A model generated the notes under the pieces. It saw nothing but the letters and a program-made list of their open reading frames with translations, did not search any database and was not told where the DNA came from. The position numbers and the translations under genes are program-made. Source: Pseudoflavitalea sp. G-6-1-2 (GTDB lineage: Bacteria; Bacteroidota; Bacteroidia; Chitinophagales; Chitinophagaceae). From it: DNA of 64,000 bases. This document shows, one piece after another, positions 1-8,765 of the stretch. The stretch's first letter is position 1, and every line of letters begins with the position of its first letter. The stretch covers positions 186,001 through 250,000 of the forward strand of contig NZ_JABBGB010000001.1 of assembly GCF_012927185.1 (NCBI RefSeq). Reading direction: 5' to 3'.

Positions 1-858
1 TACCGGATATTTCGCAGCCTGCATTTTGCTCACTACATCTTTCACCTGTGTTTCATTTCTGTATCCGAATCTCGATACAAAATTGCCCATGGCCCAACGT
101 GGCGGAAGTGGTTGTCTTCCGGTGAGGGCAGAATAATTGAGCAGCATTTCGTCGAGGTTCTTTCCGAACACAACGTAGAAGTTCAGTTCGCCACTGCTGA
201 AGCCCGCTTCCAGCGTGGATTTATCAGTAAGTCCAATATCAGCATATCCTTTGGATGGATTATCGAAAAAGAGTGCATAACCGTTTGATGAAAGCAGAAC
301 AGGAACAGAGAAGTTCAGGTTCTCTGCACCCAGTCCATATCCATACACGGGTGTATTGTAGAACAACAGGCGGTAGCCACGGCGATCCATCGGAATGGCA
401 CGCTCACCGCCTCCCATCCATTTCTCACCATCGGATAGCTGGAAACGGAATCCCCTGTTGTCGTTTTCCGAAAAGTACCGCACGGATTTTACTTTGATCT
501 CCCTGCCTTGTTTGAAGTAGATATTCTCCCGCTGGATCACTATGCTCAGTCCGTTTTCAAAGTCGATGGCCTGTGACGGGCCGTTCGTGACCTTCGTCTG
601 GGAAGGCTGCGGAGAGGTGATCACAGCGTTGGACATCAGTTCGTTCCGGTTGTAATCGGCCGGTTTGTACACAGCTCTGATCACCTGGTTTCCATAGGGA
701 TAGAAATTCCATTGACCTTCTTTCGCCTTGTACAGCACATCGGTTACCTTGCCATTGAACGGATCTTTTCCTACAGTATTCACCACTACCTGCTGTGCAG
801 CGAGTGGAGAAAATACTACGGCCAATATGCCTGAAATCAGTATTTTACGAATGCGCAT
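1..858 (-). CDS. Glycoside hydrolase family 31 protein, 3' part missing (window edge)
   Basis: Reading the minus strand from an ATG at 858 gives 286 codons with no stop before the window edge, so only the N-terminal part is present. It begins with a signal peptide (MRIRKILISGILAVVFSPLAAQ). A beta-rich N-terminal domain follows, then the GH31 entry into the TIM barrel: GGGERAIPMDRRG, YGLGAENLNF, and LTGRQPLPPRWAMGNF followed by SRFGYR. These are characteristic of alpha-glucosidase/alpha-xylosidase-type GH31 enzymes, which hydrolyse or transfer alpha-linked sugars. The catalytic aspartates lie in the missing part, so substrate and activity cannot be judged. A secreted or periplasmic location is expected. 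A TAAGTTGC element in the upstream region resembles the Bacteroidota -7 box. Confidence 0.85.
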   Translation of the reverse strand, partial: MRIRKILISGILAVVFSPLAAQQVVVNTVGKDPFNGKVTDVLYKAKEGQWNFYPYGNQVIRAVYKPADYNRNELMSNAVITSPQPSQTKVTNGPSQAIDFENGLSIVIQRENIYFKQGREIKVKSVRYFSENDNRGFRFQLSDGEKWMGGGERAIPMDRRGYRLLFYNTPVYGYGLGAENLNFSVPVLLSSNGYALFFDNPSKGYADIGLTDKSTLEAGFSSGELNFYVVFGKNLDEMLLNYSALTGRQPLPPRWAMGNFVSRFGYRNETQVKDVVSKMQAAKYPV

Positions 859-989
859 AAACGTTATAATTAAGCTTCCGGAATTTGGTAATGCAACTTA
901 CAGATTCGGGGGGAGATAATTAAATAATTGGCCCTTCAGGATTATAACAGTACTTATATTTTTAGCTATATTGCGTACATCATCAGACC

Positions 990-2654
990 ATGAACAGCCA
1001 TCAGATAAAAGCCCAGTTGGTGAATATTGCAGAAGAGAGGATCTATCCTGCTGAGATTCACATTGCAGGAGGAAAGATCATTGCGATTCAGGAACTGGCT
1101 CCCGGTTCCCTCACAGATGGCGCGCCATTCATACTTCCCGGCTTCATAGACAGTCATGTACATATTGAAAGTTCCATGCTTGTACCATCCGAGTTTGCAA
1201 GGCTGGCAGTTGTGCATGGTACAGTTTCTACTGTGAGCGATCCGCATGAGATTGCCAATGTCTGCGGCATGCAGGGAGTTGAATACATGATCAATAATGG
1301 CAATACGGTACCCTTCAAATTCAATTTCGGCGCTCCCAGCTGTGTGCCGGCCACCAGCTTCGAATCGGCAGGTGCTGTACTCGATGCCAAAGACGTTGAA
1401 GCACTGCTGAAACGCGACGATATAAAATATTTAAGTGAGATGATGAACTTTCCGGGTGTGCTGTTCAAAGACCCGGAAGTGATGGAGAAGATTGCAGCCG
1501 CACATCGGTTCGGCAAACCCGTGGATGGCCATGCACCTGGCCTCCGGGGAGCGGAAATCCGACAATACATCGATGCCGGCATCAGTACCGACCATGAATG
1601 TTTCACCCGCGAAGAAGCGGAAGAGAAACTGAAACTCGGCATGAAAGTGCTGATCAGAGAAGGAAGCGCTGCGCGAAACTTCGAAGCACTGATAGATCTT
1701 ATGAACGATTATCCCGATCTGATGATGTTCTGCAGCGACGACAAACATCCGGATAGTCTCGTGGAAGGTCATATCGATCAGCTCTGCGCACGTGCCATCG
1801 CGAAAGGTATCGGCCTGTTCAAAGTGTTGAAAGCCGCCTGCGTAAATCCCGTGCAGCATTATAAGCTGGATGTGGGTTTGCTCCGCGAAGGCGATCCCGC
1901 AGATTTCATCCTCGCAGAGAATCTTATCAACTTCAAAGTGCTCAGCACTTACATCAATGGGCAGCTGGTAGCCGATAATGGGAAGTCGCTCATCGACAGA
2001 GTACCGGTAAAACCCATCAATCATTTCCACGCCGAACCCAAAAGGATCTCCTATTTTCAGAAACCATACAGGGGCGAAGCCACCATTCCCGTGATCGAAG
2101 CCCTCGATGGACAGCTGATCACCAACCGCCTCGATCTCGAACCGGCTGTGCGCGATGGTTTGCTGGTAGCCGACCAGGATCGCGACCTGCTGAAAATAGT
2201 AGTGGTGAACCGGTACGACCACGAAAAACCGGCAGCCATCGGATTTATCAGAAATTTCGGATTGAAGAACGGCGCTATCGGAAGCTCGGTGGCGCACGAC
2301 AGTCATAATATAGTAGCAGTAGGAACAGACGACGAAGCCATCTGCACGGGGGTGAATGCTGTGATAGCCACCCAGGGCGGAATCAGCTGTGTAGTGCGTT
2401 TCAAAGACAGCAGCTTTCACCACAACACCCTTGAAACCCATCTCCTTCCGCTGGGAGTGGCCGGCCTCATGAGCGCCGACGACGGATACACTGTAGCCGT
2501 AAAATATACAGCGATGGACCATCTTGCCAAATCACTCGGCACCCAACTTTCCGCACCTTATATGACCCTCAGTTTTATGGCCCTGCTGGTAATCCCACAT
2601 CTCAAACTAAGTGATCTGGGTATTTTTGATGGAGACCAGTTTCGGTTAATATGA
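990..2654 (+). CDS. ade: Adenine deaminase
   Basis: This 554-residue protein converts adenine to hypoxanthine plus ammonia in purine salvage. It has the amidohydrolase fold with the metal site [15 protein letters not shown] near residue 50, then [14 protein letters not shown], the second-shell GHAPGLRG, the histidine of [16 protein letters not shown], and the aspartate motif [16 protein letters not shown]. The C-terminal adenine deaminase domain includes [15 protein letters not shown] and the usual [15 protein letters not shown] ending. Length and motif order match the bacterial AdeC family. A TATATTGC element at 967-974 is a plausible -7 box 15 nt before the start. A clear terminator follows, so it is probably a single-gene transcript. 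Cytoplasmic. Confidence 0.95.
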   Translation: MNSHQIKAQLVNIAEERIYPAEIHIAGGKIIAIQELAPGSLTDGAPFILPGFIDSHVHIESSMLVPSEFARLAVVHGTVSTVSDPHEIANVCGMQGVEYMINNGNTVPFKFNFGAPSCVPATSFESAGAVLDAKDVEALLKRDDIKYLSEMMNFPGVLFKDPEVMEKIAAAHRFGKPVDGHAPGLRGAEIRQYIDAGISTDHECFTREEAEEKLKLGMKVLIREGSAARNFEALIDLMNDYPDLMMFCSDDKHPDSLVEGHIDQLCARAIAKGIGLFKVLKAACVNPVQHYKLDVGLLREGDPADFILAENLINFKVLSTYINGQLVADNGKSLIDRVPVKPINHFHAEPKRISYFQKPYRGEATIPVIEALDGQLITNRLDLEPAVRDGLLVADQDRDLLKIVVVNRYDHEKPAAIGFIRNFGLKNGAIGSSVAHDSHNIVAVGTDDEAICTGVNAVIATQGGISCVVRFKDSSFHHNTLETHLLPLGVAGLMSADDGYTVAVKYTAMDHLAKSLGTQLSAPYMTLSFMALLVIPHLKLSDLGIFDGDQFRLI

Positions 2655-2660
2655 TAAAGG

Positions 2661-2707
2661 GAATCACTTATTTACACAAATAACTTTCATTATAAGTGAT
2701 TCTTTTT
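2661..2707 (+). terminator. Rho-independent terminator after ade
   Basis: An 11-bp perfect inverted repeat, GAATCACTTAT (2661-2671) and ATAAGTGATTC (2692-2702), encloses a 20-nt loop and is followed at once by five T. It starts 6 nt after the ade stop codon. Confidence 0.8.
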
Positions 2708-2845
2708 GCTATCTTTAGATATTAGAAACCCATTCGGGTCTTCATTTGTTTCACTGTCCTCTGGAAGATTAGATAACTACCGTAATCCCTGATCAGGAAC
2801 CTATGTTTTTGTGAACCCCCAACCTAAACATTTATAGATCGTAGT

Positions 2846-3484
2846 ATGCCTTTACACAATCAGCCAGCAAGCGAACAGTGGATGTCGTCTCGTACAACCC
2901 TGCCAGAATCTCCCATTCTTACCGTTGCCAAAGTTTTTTCTCCAATCAGTACAGAAGCTCAGGCATATGTAAATCAGAAGAGTTTTTCTCACAGGATCCG
3001 CAAAAACGAAATGCTCACCTCTGCGGGAGAAGTCTGCACACACTTCTATCTCGTAAGAAAAGGCATTCTTCGTGGATACGTAAAGGATGGAATCAAAGAC
3101 ATCACTACCTGGATCACTGGAGAAGGTGAATTTGTTTCGGCCATTGCCAGCTTTCAGCTGCAGCAGGCATCTTCGGAGAATGTGCAGGCTATCGAAGACT
3201 GTGAGCTCACCGGCCTTCATTACAACGACCTGCAGTATCTCTACGAAAACTTTCCCGAAGCCAATGTTATCGGAAGAAAGATCCTCGAAAATTATTACCG
3301 CGATGCCGAAGAGCGCGCATTCATTGCCCGCCTCACAGAAGCAACTTCCAAATACAAACATTTTATTGCCACCAAGAGCCATTTGCTGAACCGCGTTCCG
3401 CTGAAATTCATCGCTTCGTACCTGGGCATGACCCTCGAAACGCTGAGCAGAATTCGCAGCAAGCTCTCACAGGCCAAAGCCTGA
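2846..3484 (+). CDS. Crp/Fnr family transcriptional regulator
   Basis: The 212-residue protein has an N-terminal cyclic-nucleotide-binding-type beta barrel (around KNEMLTSAGEVCTHFYLVRKG and TWITGEGEFVSAIASF) and a short C-terminal helix-turn-helix region (KFIASYLGMTLETLSRIRSKL). This is the usual form in Bacteroidota, where most members lack a known ligand. No cysteine cluster for an iron-sulfur centre is visible. It lies between two terminated or independently promoted units, so its target is not obvious from context. It may act on its own promoter or on the following membrane-protein operon, but that is only a guess from position. Confidence 0.88.
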   Translation: MPLHNQPASEQWMSSRTTLPESPILTVAKVFSPISTEAQAYVNQKSFSHRIRKNEMLTSAGEVCTHFYLVRKGILRGYVKDGIKDITTWITGEGEFVSAIASFQLQQASSENVQAIEDCELTGLHYNDLQYLYENFPEANVIGRKILENYYRDAEERAFIARLTEATSKYKHFIATKSHLLNRVPLKFIASYLGMTLETLSRIRSKLSQAKA

Positions 3485-3546
3485 GCTTTTTCACCGAAGA
3501 ATTACCGGGTTTTACCGGAACCTGCAATACAATAACAGCCTTGCTC

Positions 3547-3577
3547 TTGCCTGCAATTGCTTCCAATGCTAGATTTG
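3547..3577 (+). promoter_or_regulatory. Predicted Bacteroidota promoter
   Basis: TTG at 3547-3549, a 20-nt spacer and TAGATTTG at 3570-3577 match the TTTG / TAnnTTTG consensus. The start codon of the LiaF-like gene is 17 nt downstream. Confidence 0.55.
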
Positions 3578-3593
3578 TTGAAAATTAAAGCAA

Positions 3594-4352
3594 ATGGACA
3601 GCTACCAGCAGGATGCGAACACCAGCAAGGGAAATAAACCCCGCAAAAGCCATACGAACAAGTGGGCGGGGTTTGCTCTGTTACTGGTAGGCGCAGTTCT
3701 TTTGACAAGGTCTTTCGGACTGGATCTTCCCGAATGGATCATCTCCTGGCCGATGGCCATCATTGCGGCGGGCATCATCGTAGGAGCCACTACCAAATTC
3801 AGAGACTACACCTGGCTGATGATGATCGGCGCAGGAGTATTCTTCCTCATCGTTCGTGAATTTCCAGAAATAAGAATCCAGCGGTACATTCTTCCCATCA
3901 TATTCATTGGGGTTGGCATAATGATACTCTACGGTTCGAGAGAAAGCTGGTTCAGCCTCAGACGCGGCAACCGGGACGAAAACGGTACACCCGATGAAGG
4001 CGGACATACAGAAGACCAGTCCATAGACATGACCTCAGCCTTCGGCGGCATCAAAAAAGTTATCTACAACAAATCATTCAAAGGAGGAGAGATACTCACC
4101 ATATTCGGCGGCGGTGAAGTGAATCTCCTTAACGCAGACTTCGAAGGCACCATCATTCTCGAAGTAACCGTAATGTTCGGCGGCATCAAACTGATTGTGC
4201 CCGCTCACTGGGAAGTAAGCACCACGGAGGCTGTAGCCATCTTCGGCGGCATCGACGACAAACGCTCTTACAACACCCCCACAGATCCCAATAAAAAGCT
4301 GATCGTTCGCGGCACCATCCTTTTCGGAGGACTGGATGTGAAAAACTATTAA
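3594..4352 (+). CDS. LiaF-like membrane protein (LiaF transmembrane domain, beta-repeat C-terminus)
   Basis: The 252-residue protein has about four short membrane segments in its first 125 residues (for example WAGFALLLVGAVLLTRSFG, WPMAIIAAGIIVGAT, YILPIIFIGVGIMILYG). A charged linker and a soluble C-terminal domain with a repeated FGG motif follow: SAFGGIKKVI, IFGGGEVNLL, MFGGIKLIVP, IFGGIDDKRS, LFGGLDVKNY. This is the architecture of LiaF/VraT-related cell-envelope sensors, in which the repeats form a right-handed beta helix. It is followed at short spacing by a DUF4288 gene and a LytS/LytTR pair, so it may be an accessory sensor of that two-component system. That role is inferred from context. 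Confidence 0.75.
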   Translation: MDSYQQDANTSKGNKPRKSHTNKWAGFALLLVGAVLLTRSFGLDLPEWIISWPMAIIAAGIIVGATTKFRDYTWLMMIGAGVFFLIVREFPEIRIQRYILPIIFIGVGIMILYGSRESWFSLRRGNRDENGTPDEGGHTEDQSIDMTSAFGGIKKVIYNKSFKGGEILTIFGGGEVNLLNADFEGTIILEVTVMFGGIKLIVPAHWEVSTTEAVAIFGGIDDKRSYNTPTDPNKKLIVRGTILFGGLDVKNY

Positions 4353-4382
4353 CCAAATTATTTCCCGTTCAAATTTTATCGT

Positions 4383-4745
4383 ATGAACTGGTACCTGGCA
4401 AAAATCGTTTACAGAATTCATTGCGGCAACGACGGTGAAGCATGCTCGCAGTTCGATGAGCAACTCCGTTTGATCGCAGCAGAGAATGAAACCACCGCCT
4501 TCGAAAAAGCAGCAGCCATCGGAGAGCAGGAGCAGGAGATCTTTTTGAATAAAGATGAAAAGCTGGTGCAATGGGAGTTCATCAATGTGAGCGAACTGTA
4601 TCAACTCAGTGCACTCATCGATGGAGCCGAGCTCTATTCACGCATTCAGGAATCGGACAATCCCGAACTGTTCACAGAACTGGTGCATCGCAAAGCTGCC
4701 CATATCAAAAACAATATCACCCATAAAATTCTGCAATTGTTCTAA
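4383..4745 (+). CDS. DUF4288 domain protein
   Basis: A 120-residue soluble protein beginning NWYLAKIVYRIHC, with QFDEQLRLIAAENETTAFEKA and the VQWEFINVSELY motif. These match the small DUF4288 family, whose function is unknown. It sits 30 nt after the LiaF-like gene and 6 nt before the sensor kinase, so it is almost certainly in the same operon. No signal peptide or membrane segment is visible. Confidence 0.75.
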   Translation: MNWYLAKIVYRIHCGNDGEACSQFDEQLRLIAAENETTAFEKAAAIGEQEQEIFLNKDEKLVQWEFINVSELYQLSALIDGAELYSRIQESDNPELFTELVHRKAAHIKNNITHKILQLF

Positions 4746-4751
4746 ACGCTT

Positions 4752-5789
4752 ATGGCTGCATCACCACTAACGCCCAAAGAGAATAAACTCGTCTTCATAG
4801 GATTCTGGCTCCTGTGGAGCATTTTGCATATGTACATAATGCAGGGCTGGGGGTTCAGCTGGGGAATTTCCATCACAGATGCACTGATCACCAGCGTTAA
4901 CATGGCGGCAGTATGCACATTGGTGAGCATCAATCTTCGTTGGTACCGGCCACGCAAAGGCATCATCCCCTATCTTTTTCTCATGTGCTGCGCACTGAGT
5001 GGACTGGCGATGGCGTCTGTTCATTACAGCCTGAAGAACATATTCAGCAGTAATGCAGATTACCTGAATTTTCTTGCAGCTTCAAAGGGTGTAAGATTCA
5101 GCGTAGGACTGTTGCTGATCGAATGCGCCGCTCTTGTGAGCGAGCTCTGGTACACCATGGAAGAACAGAAAGAACAGGAAAAAAGAAAAGCAGATGCAGA
5201 GAAGCTTGCCAGAGAAGCAGAATTGTATCAGCTGCGTCAGCAATTGCAGCCGCACTTTCTTTTCAATAGCCTCAACTCCATCAGTGCACTCGTGAGCATG
5301 CACCCAGCGGAGGCGAGAAAAATGATTCAGCAGCTTTCAGATTTCTTACGCGGTACACTCCGTAAAGACGAACAGCAATGGATCAGCCTCACAGATGAGC
5401 TGCAACACCTGCAACTCTATCTCGAAATCGAAAAAGTGCGGTTCGGTCATCGTTTGCAGGCACATATAGAACAGGAAGAAACAACAGCCAAAATGCAGAT
5501 TCCGCATATGCTGCTTCAACCCATTGTGGAGAATGCCATCAAATTCGGACTGTACGATACCACCGAGCAGGTGGAGATACTTGTTAGCGTGAAGCTGGTG
5601 AACGGATTGCTGGAGATCACTGTTCAGAACCCTTACGACCCCGCCACTTCTTCGCCACAGGCAGGAACCGGTTTCGGATTGCACTCCGCCAAACGCAGGC
5701 TCTACCTGCTTTTCGGCCGTCAAGACCTGCTCATTACACATGCAGACAAAACCAACTTTACCACTACCATCAAAATACCACAGGTATGA
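4752..5789 (+). CDS. Sensor histidine kinase, LytS/YehU type
   Basis: The 345-residue protein has four predicted membrane helices in the first 130 residues (LVFIGFWLLWSILHMYIM, a segment near 45, GIIPYLFLMCCALSGLAMA, FSVGLLLIECAALVSELW). A charged coiled-coil linker and the PF06580-type kinase core follow: LRQQLQPHFLFNSLNSIS carries the phospho-accepting histidine near residue 173, and LLQPIVENAIKFGL is the N box. The ATP lid region contains GTGFGLHSAKRRL. Its stop codon overlaps the start of the response regulator by 4 nt (ATGA), indicating translational coupling. The signal sensed is unknown; the LiaF-like gene upstream hints at cell-envelope status. Confidence 0.92.
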   Translation: MAASPLTPKENKLVFIGFWLLWSILHMYIMQGWGFSWGISITDALITSVNMAAVCTLVSINLRWYRPRKGIIPYLFLMCCALSGLAMASVHYSLKNIFSSNADYLNFLAASKGVRFSVGLLLIECAALVSELWYTMEEQKEQEKRKADAEKLAREAELYQLRQQLQPHFLFNSLNSISALVSMHPAEARKMIQQLSDFLRGTLRKDEQQWISLTDELQHLQLYLEIEKVRFGHRLQAHIEQEETTAKMQIPHMLLQPIVENAIKFGLYDTTEQVEILVSVKLVNGLLEITVQNPYDPATSSPQAGTGFGLHSAKRRLYLLFGRQDLLITHADKTNFTTTIKIPQV

Positions 5790-6547
5790 TCAAAGCGATA
5801 TTGATAGACGACGAACCATTAGCAAGAATGATCATTAAAGAATACCTGCAGGCCTATCCTGCCATCACTATCGTGCAGGAATGCAATGATGGTTTTGAAG
5901 GAGTGAAAGCCATTCAGCAGCATCAGCCCGAACTGGTGTTTCTCGATGTGCAGATGCCCAAGATCAATGGTTTTGAAATGCTCGAACTGATAGACAATCC
6001 TCCTGCCATCATATTCACCACTGCATTCGACGAGTATGCGCTCAAAGCATTCGAGAATCATGCAGTGGATTACCTGCTGAAACCATTCAGTCAGGAAAGA
6101 TTCGACAAAGCCCTGCGAAAATGGCTCGATCAGCAACAGGCATTACCCGTTCCGGCGGCTGAACAAACTCAATCTTTGTTGCAGTCAGTTTCTGCCAGCT
6201 CGCCGCAAAACCAGCGCATAGTGGTGAAAACCGGCAGCAAGATCCGCATCATTCCCATCCCTGAAGTACTCTATCTGGAGGCCGACGACGACTATGTGAA
6301 AGTGCATACGGCCGACGGTGTATTCCTCAAAAACAAAACCATGGCGCATTTCGAGCAGACGCTCGACAACCGCCAGTTTGTGAGAACCCATCGCTCATTC
6401 ATTGTAAATGTGCAGATTATCACCCGCCTCGATGCCTACGAAAAGGAAAGCTACCTGGCAGTTCTCAATACCGGAGCGCCCCAACCGGTGAGTGTGCCGG
6501 TAAGTAAGACCGGCTATGCAAGGCTCAAAACTGTATTGGGAATCTGA
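5786..6547 (+). CDS. LytTR-family response regulator
   Basis: This 253-residue protein has an N-terminal receiver domain with the acidic pocket ILIDDEP, the phosphorylation site D54 in VFLDVQMP and the conserved lysine in LLKPF. A short linker and a C-terminal LytTR DNA-binding domain follow (IRIIPIPEVLYLEADDDYVKVHT, NRQFVRTHRSFIVNVQII). It is the cognate partner of the overlapping sensor kinase. LytTR regulators bind DNA through a beta fold and usually recognise pairs of direct repeats. No such site is recognisable with confidence here. Confidence 0.93.
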   Translation: MIKAILIDDEPLARMIIKEYLQAYPAITIVQECNDGFEGVKAIQQHQPELVFLDVQMPKINGFEMLELIDNPPAIIFTTAFDEYALKAFENHAVDYLLKPFSQERFDKALRKWLDQQQALPVPAAEQTQSLLQSVSASSPQNQRIVVKTGSKIRIIPIPEVLYLEADDDYVKVHTADGVFLKNKTMAHFEQTLDNRQFVRTHRSFIVNVQIITRLDAYEKESYLAVLNTGAPQPVSVPVSKTGYARLKTVLGI

Positions 6548-6788
6548 GTATTATTTTTTTCACAGGTTGATACCATCTGTTTCAAAAACCAGATTTTTCG
6601 ATTATTTTCATCAGATCATTTCTGAACATTAGTATTAGTTACGTAGACCCAACCATCCGGTTCCAGCCCAAAAAGGAAATCCAAGATCATTTGAAGATCC
6701 TGATTGTTCCAGACCATTACCTTATCCGGCATTGCATCGGCAAATGCATGCAATGTTCGCTCGCATCCTAACACTTCAACCATTTCGC

Positions 6789-7388
6789 ATGAAATCGGAT
6801 AAGGCATTTATTGCAGCACTGCACAAAAAGCAGCCGGAGGCGGTAAGAGAACTGTTCAATCAGTTGTACAGGCCTATGATCTATTTTGCTGATAAGCTGA
6901 TCAACAATATGCATGAATCGGAAGATATTGTTGCCACAGCTTTCTTCAAACTCACTGGCCGCATAGAGCAGTTTCAATCGCTGCGCGATATCAAAGCATT
7001 CCTCTACATTACGGTTCGCAACGAATGCCTCGATCATCTGAGAAGACTTGCGCGTCACGAAAAAAGCCACGAACAATTACAGTACCTCATGGATTATACC
7101 GATGCACAGGCAGACGACGAAATGCTGCGTGCACGCATATTGCAGGAGGTATACAACGAAATAGAACAACTGCCCTCCCAATGCAAAAAGATCTTCAAAC
7201 TGATCTTCTCCAAGGGAATGACCACCAGGCAGATCGCTGAAGAGCTGGAGCTTTCACCACAAACAGTACTCAATCAGAAAGCAAAAGCACTGAACCTGCT
7301 GCGTGGTGTACTGGCAAAGAAGAACCTCATGCCACTGGCCACCTTTTTTCAGCTGTTTTGTCTAATTTCGATGGAGTTTTTCTGCTGA
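6789..7388 (+). CDS. ECF-type RNA polymerase sigma factor
   Basis: The protein is 199 residues from the ATG at 6789; an upstream ATG at 6732 would add 19 residues without homology to sigma region 2. Region 2 is recognisable (LFNQLYRPMIYFADKLINN, ESEDIVATAFFKL, IKAFLYITVRNECLDHLR), as is region 4 (IEQLPSQCKKIFKLIF, SKGMTTRQIAEELELSPQTVLNQ). It belongs to the Bacteroidota ECF group normally paired with FecR-type anti-sigma factors that control TonB receptor/SusCD operons. A fecR gene follows, but no receptor does. The C-terminus ends in a hydrophobic tail (FFQLFCLISMEFFC), unusual for a cytoplasmic sigma factor. Confidence 0.9.
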   Translation: MKSDKAFIAALHKKQPEAVRELFNQLYRPMIYFADKLINNMHESEDIVATAFFKLTGRIEQFQSLRDIKAFLYITVRNECLDHLRRLARHEKSHEQLQYLMDYTDAQADDEMLRARILQEVYNEIEQLPSQCKKIFKLIFSKGMTTRQIAEELELSPQTVLNQKAKALNLLRGVLAKKNLMPLATFFQLFCLISMEFFC

Positions 7389-7511
7389 AAACGCCTTCAT
7401 TTCCACTTAGTAAATCCTTTATTCAACGCAGCCTGCAGGTATTAACGCAACTGTTGTTGCATGTTCGGACTCAATGTTGCCCGAACCATGTTTTCCAACG
7501 AATTGAAACCA

Positions 7512-8756
7512 ATGACAAACGAACGCATAGAAGAACTCATTTCAAAATTCATGGCCGGAGATATTTCCGTCCGTGAAAAAACTGAACTGGAAGAATGGCT
7601 TTCTTCCGAAGAAAGGCCGCACCTGTTTCAGTTTGTGGAAAGAGAAGAATGGGTGCGTAAAGGAATTGCCGCGCTCGACAGAGTGGATGTGGACGCCGGC
7701 TACGAAAAATTCTTACATAAATATCATCAACCTGAAGAGGAAACAACCGAAGAAGCAGAACCCGAAACACCTGTACGCCGCATAGCCTGGACGAAAATAG
7801 CCGGTGCCGCAGCAGCCGTTCTGGTGCTGGCTTTGGGCAGTTGGTTTTTCTTCTTCAGATCCGCTCCCCCACAGGATGCAATTGTTGAAGACGATATACG
7901 CACACGTTATAAAAACGATGTATCACCAGGTGGCAATGTTGCTACACTCGAACTCGCCGACGGAAGCACCATTCAACTCGACAAGAGTGCACACGGATTA
8001 CTCGCCGATGAAGGCGATGCCACTATCGAGAAAACTGCAGCCGACCGTCTCGAATACAACAGTTCCAAAACTGCGAAGAATGGAAAAGCAGGTTTCAATA
8101 CCATCACTACACCCTCAGGTGGTCAGTACCATGTAGTATTGCCCGACGGATCGCGCGTATGGCTGAATGCGGCTTCATCACTTCGTTTTCCCCTGTCCTT
8201 CACCGGTAGTGAGCGCCGGGTAACGGTTACCGGCGAAGCATTTTTCGAGGTGGAGGAAATGAAAAAGCAGGGACAGAAAGTGCCGTTCATCGTCAGCATC
8301 AATAAACAATCGGGCCCTTCGGGCGAAGTGCAGGTACTTGGCACCCGTTTCAATATCAATGCCTACAATGATGAGCCCAGCATCCAAACCACACTGCTTC
8401 GCGGAAGCGTGCGTGTTGTGCCGGCCAACAGGCAGCAAATGGCCAAAGTGATCAAACCCGGTCAGCAAGCCGATTTCAAAGCAAACGGCCCAATGGCAGT
8501 CTCTGCAGTTGACAGTAATTCTGTCGTTGCCTGGAGAGATGGAAAATTCAGCTATAAAAAAGAATCCATCCACGTGATCATGCGGCAGCTTGCCCGCTGG
8601 TACAACGTGAAAGTTATATTCAAAGACGATCTGGATGCAGTATTTGCATCCAGCTTTCCACGCAGCACACCGATCTCGGAAATTCTGGAAAGTCTTGAGC
8701 AAACAGGTATCATTCGCTTTACCATTGAAGGTAAAACGGTAACAGTTATGCGCTGA
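7512..8756 (+). CDS. FecR family anti-sigma factor
   Basis: The protein is 414 residues from MTNERIEELISKF at 7512, chosen over the ATG at 7461 because family members begin at this point. A cytoplasmic N-terminal sigma-binding domain (residues 1-90) precedes one membrane helix (IAGAAAAVLVLALGSWFFFF, near residue 105). The periplasmic FecR domain follows (TPSGGQYHVVLPDGSRVWLN, VTVTGEAFFEVE, VLGTRFNINAYND), then a DUF4974/STN-like C-terminal domain. Family members relay a signal from an outer-membrane TonB receptor to the ECF sigma encoded beside them. Here the next gene is convergent, so the partner receptor must lie elsewhere or has been lost. Confidence 0.92.
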   Translation: MTNERIEELISKFMAGDISVREKTELEEWLSSEERPHLFQFVEREEWVRKGIAALDRVDVDAGYEKFLHKYHQPEEETTEEAEPETPVRRIAWTKIAGAAAAVLVLALGSWFFFFRSAPPQDAIVEDDIRTRYKNDVSPGGNVATLELADGSTIQLDKSAHGLLADEGDATIEKTAADRLEYNSSKTAKNGKAGFNTITTPSGGQYHVVLPDGSRVWLNAASSLRFPLSFTGSERRVTVTGEAFFEVEEMKKQGQKVPFIVSINKQSGPSGEVQVLGTRFNINAYNDEPSIQTTLLRGSVRVVPANRQQMAKVIKPGQQADFKANGPMAVSAVDSNSVVAWRDGKFSYKKESIHVIMRQLARWYNVKVIFKDDLDAVFASSFPRSTPISEILESLEQTGIIRFTIEGKTVTVMR

Positions 8757-8765
8757 TAAACATCT

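Noticed and set aside
1431-2522. A 363-codon open frame on the minus strand inside ade
   Set aside because: It lies wholly inside a confidently identified adenine deaminase gene on the other strand and its translation has no recognisable domain; it is a codon-bias shadow.
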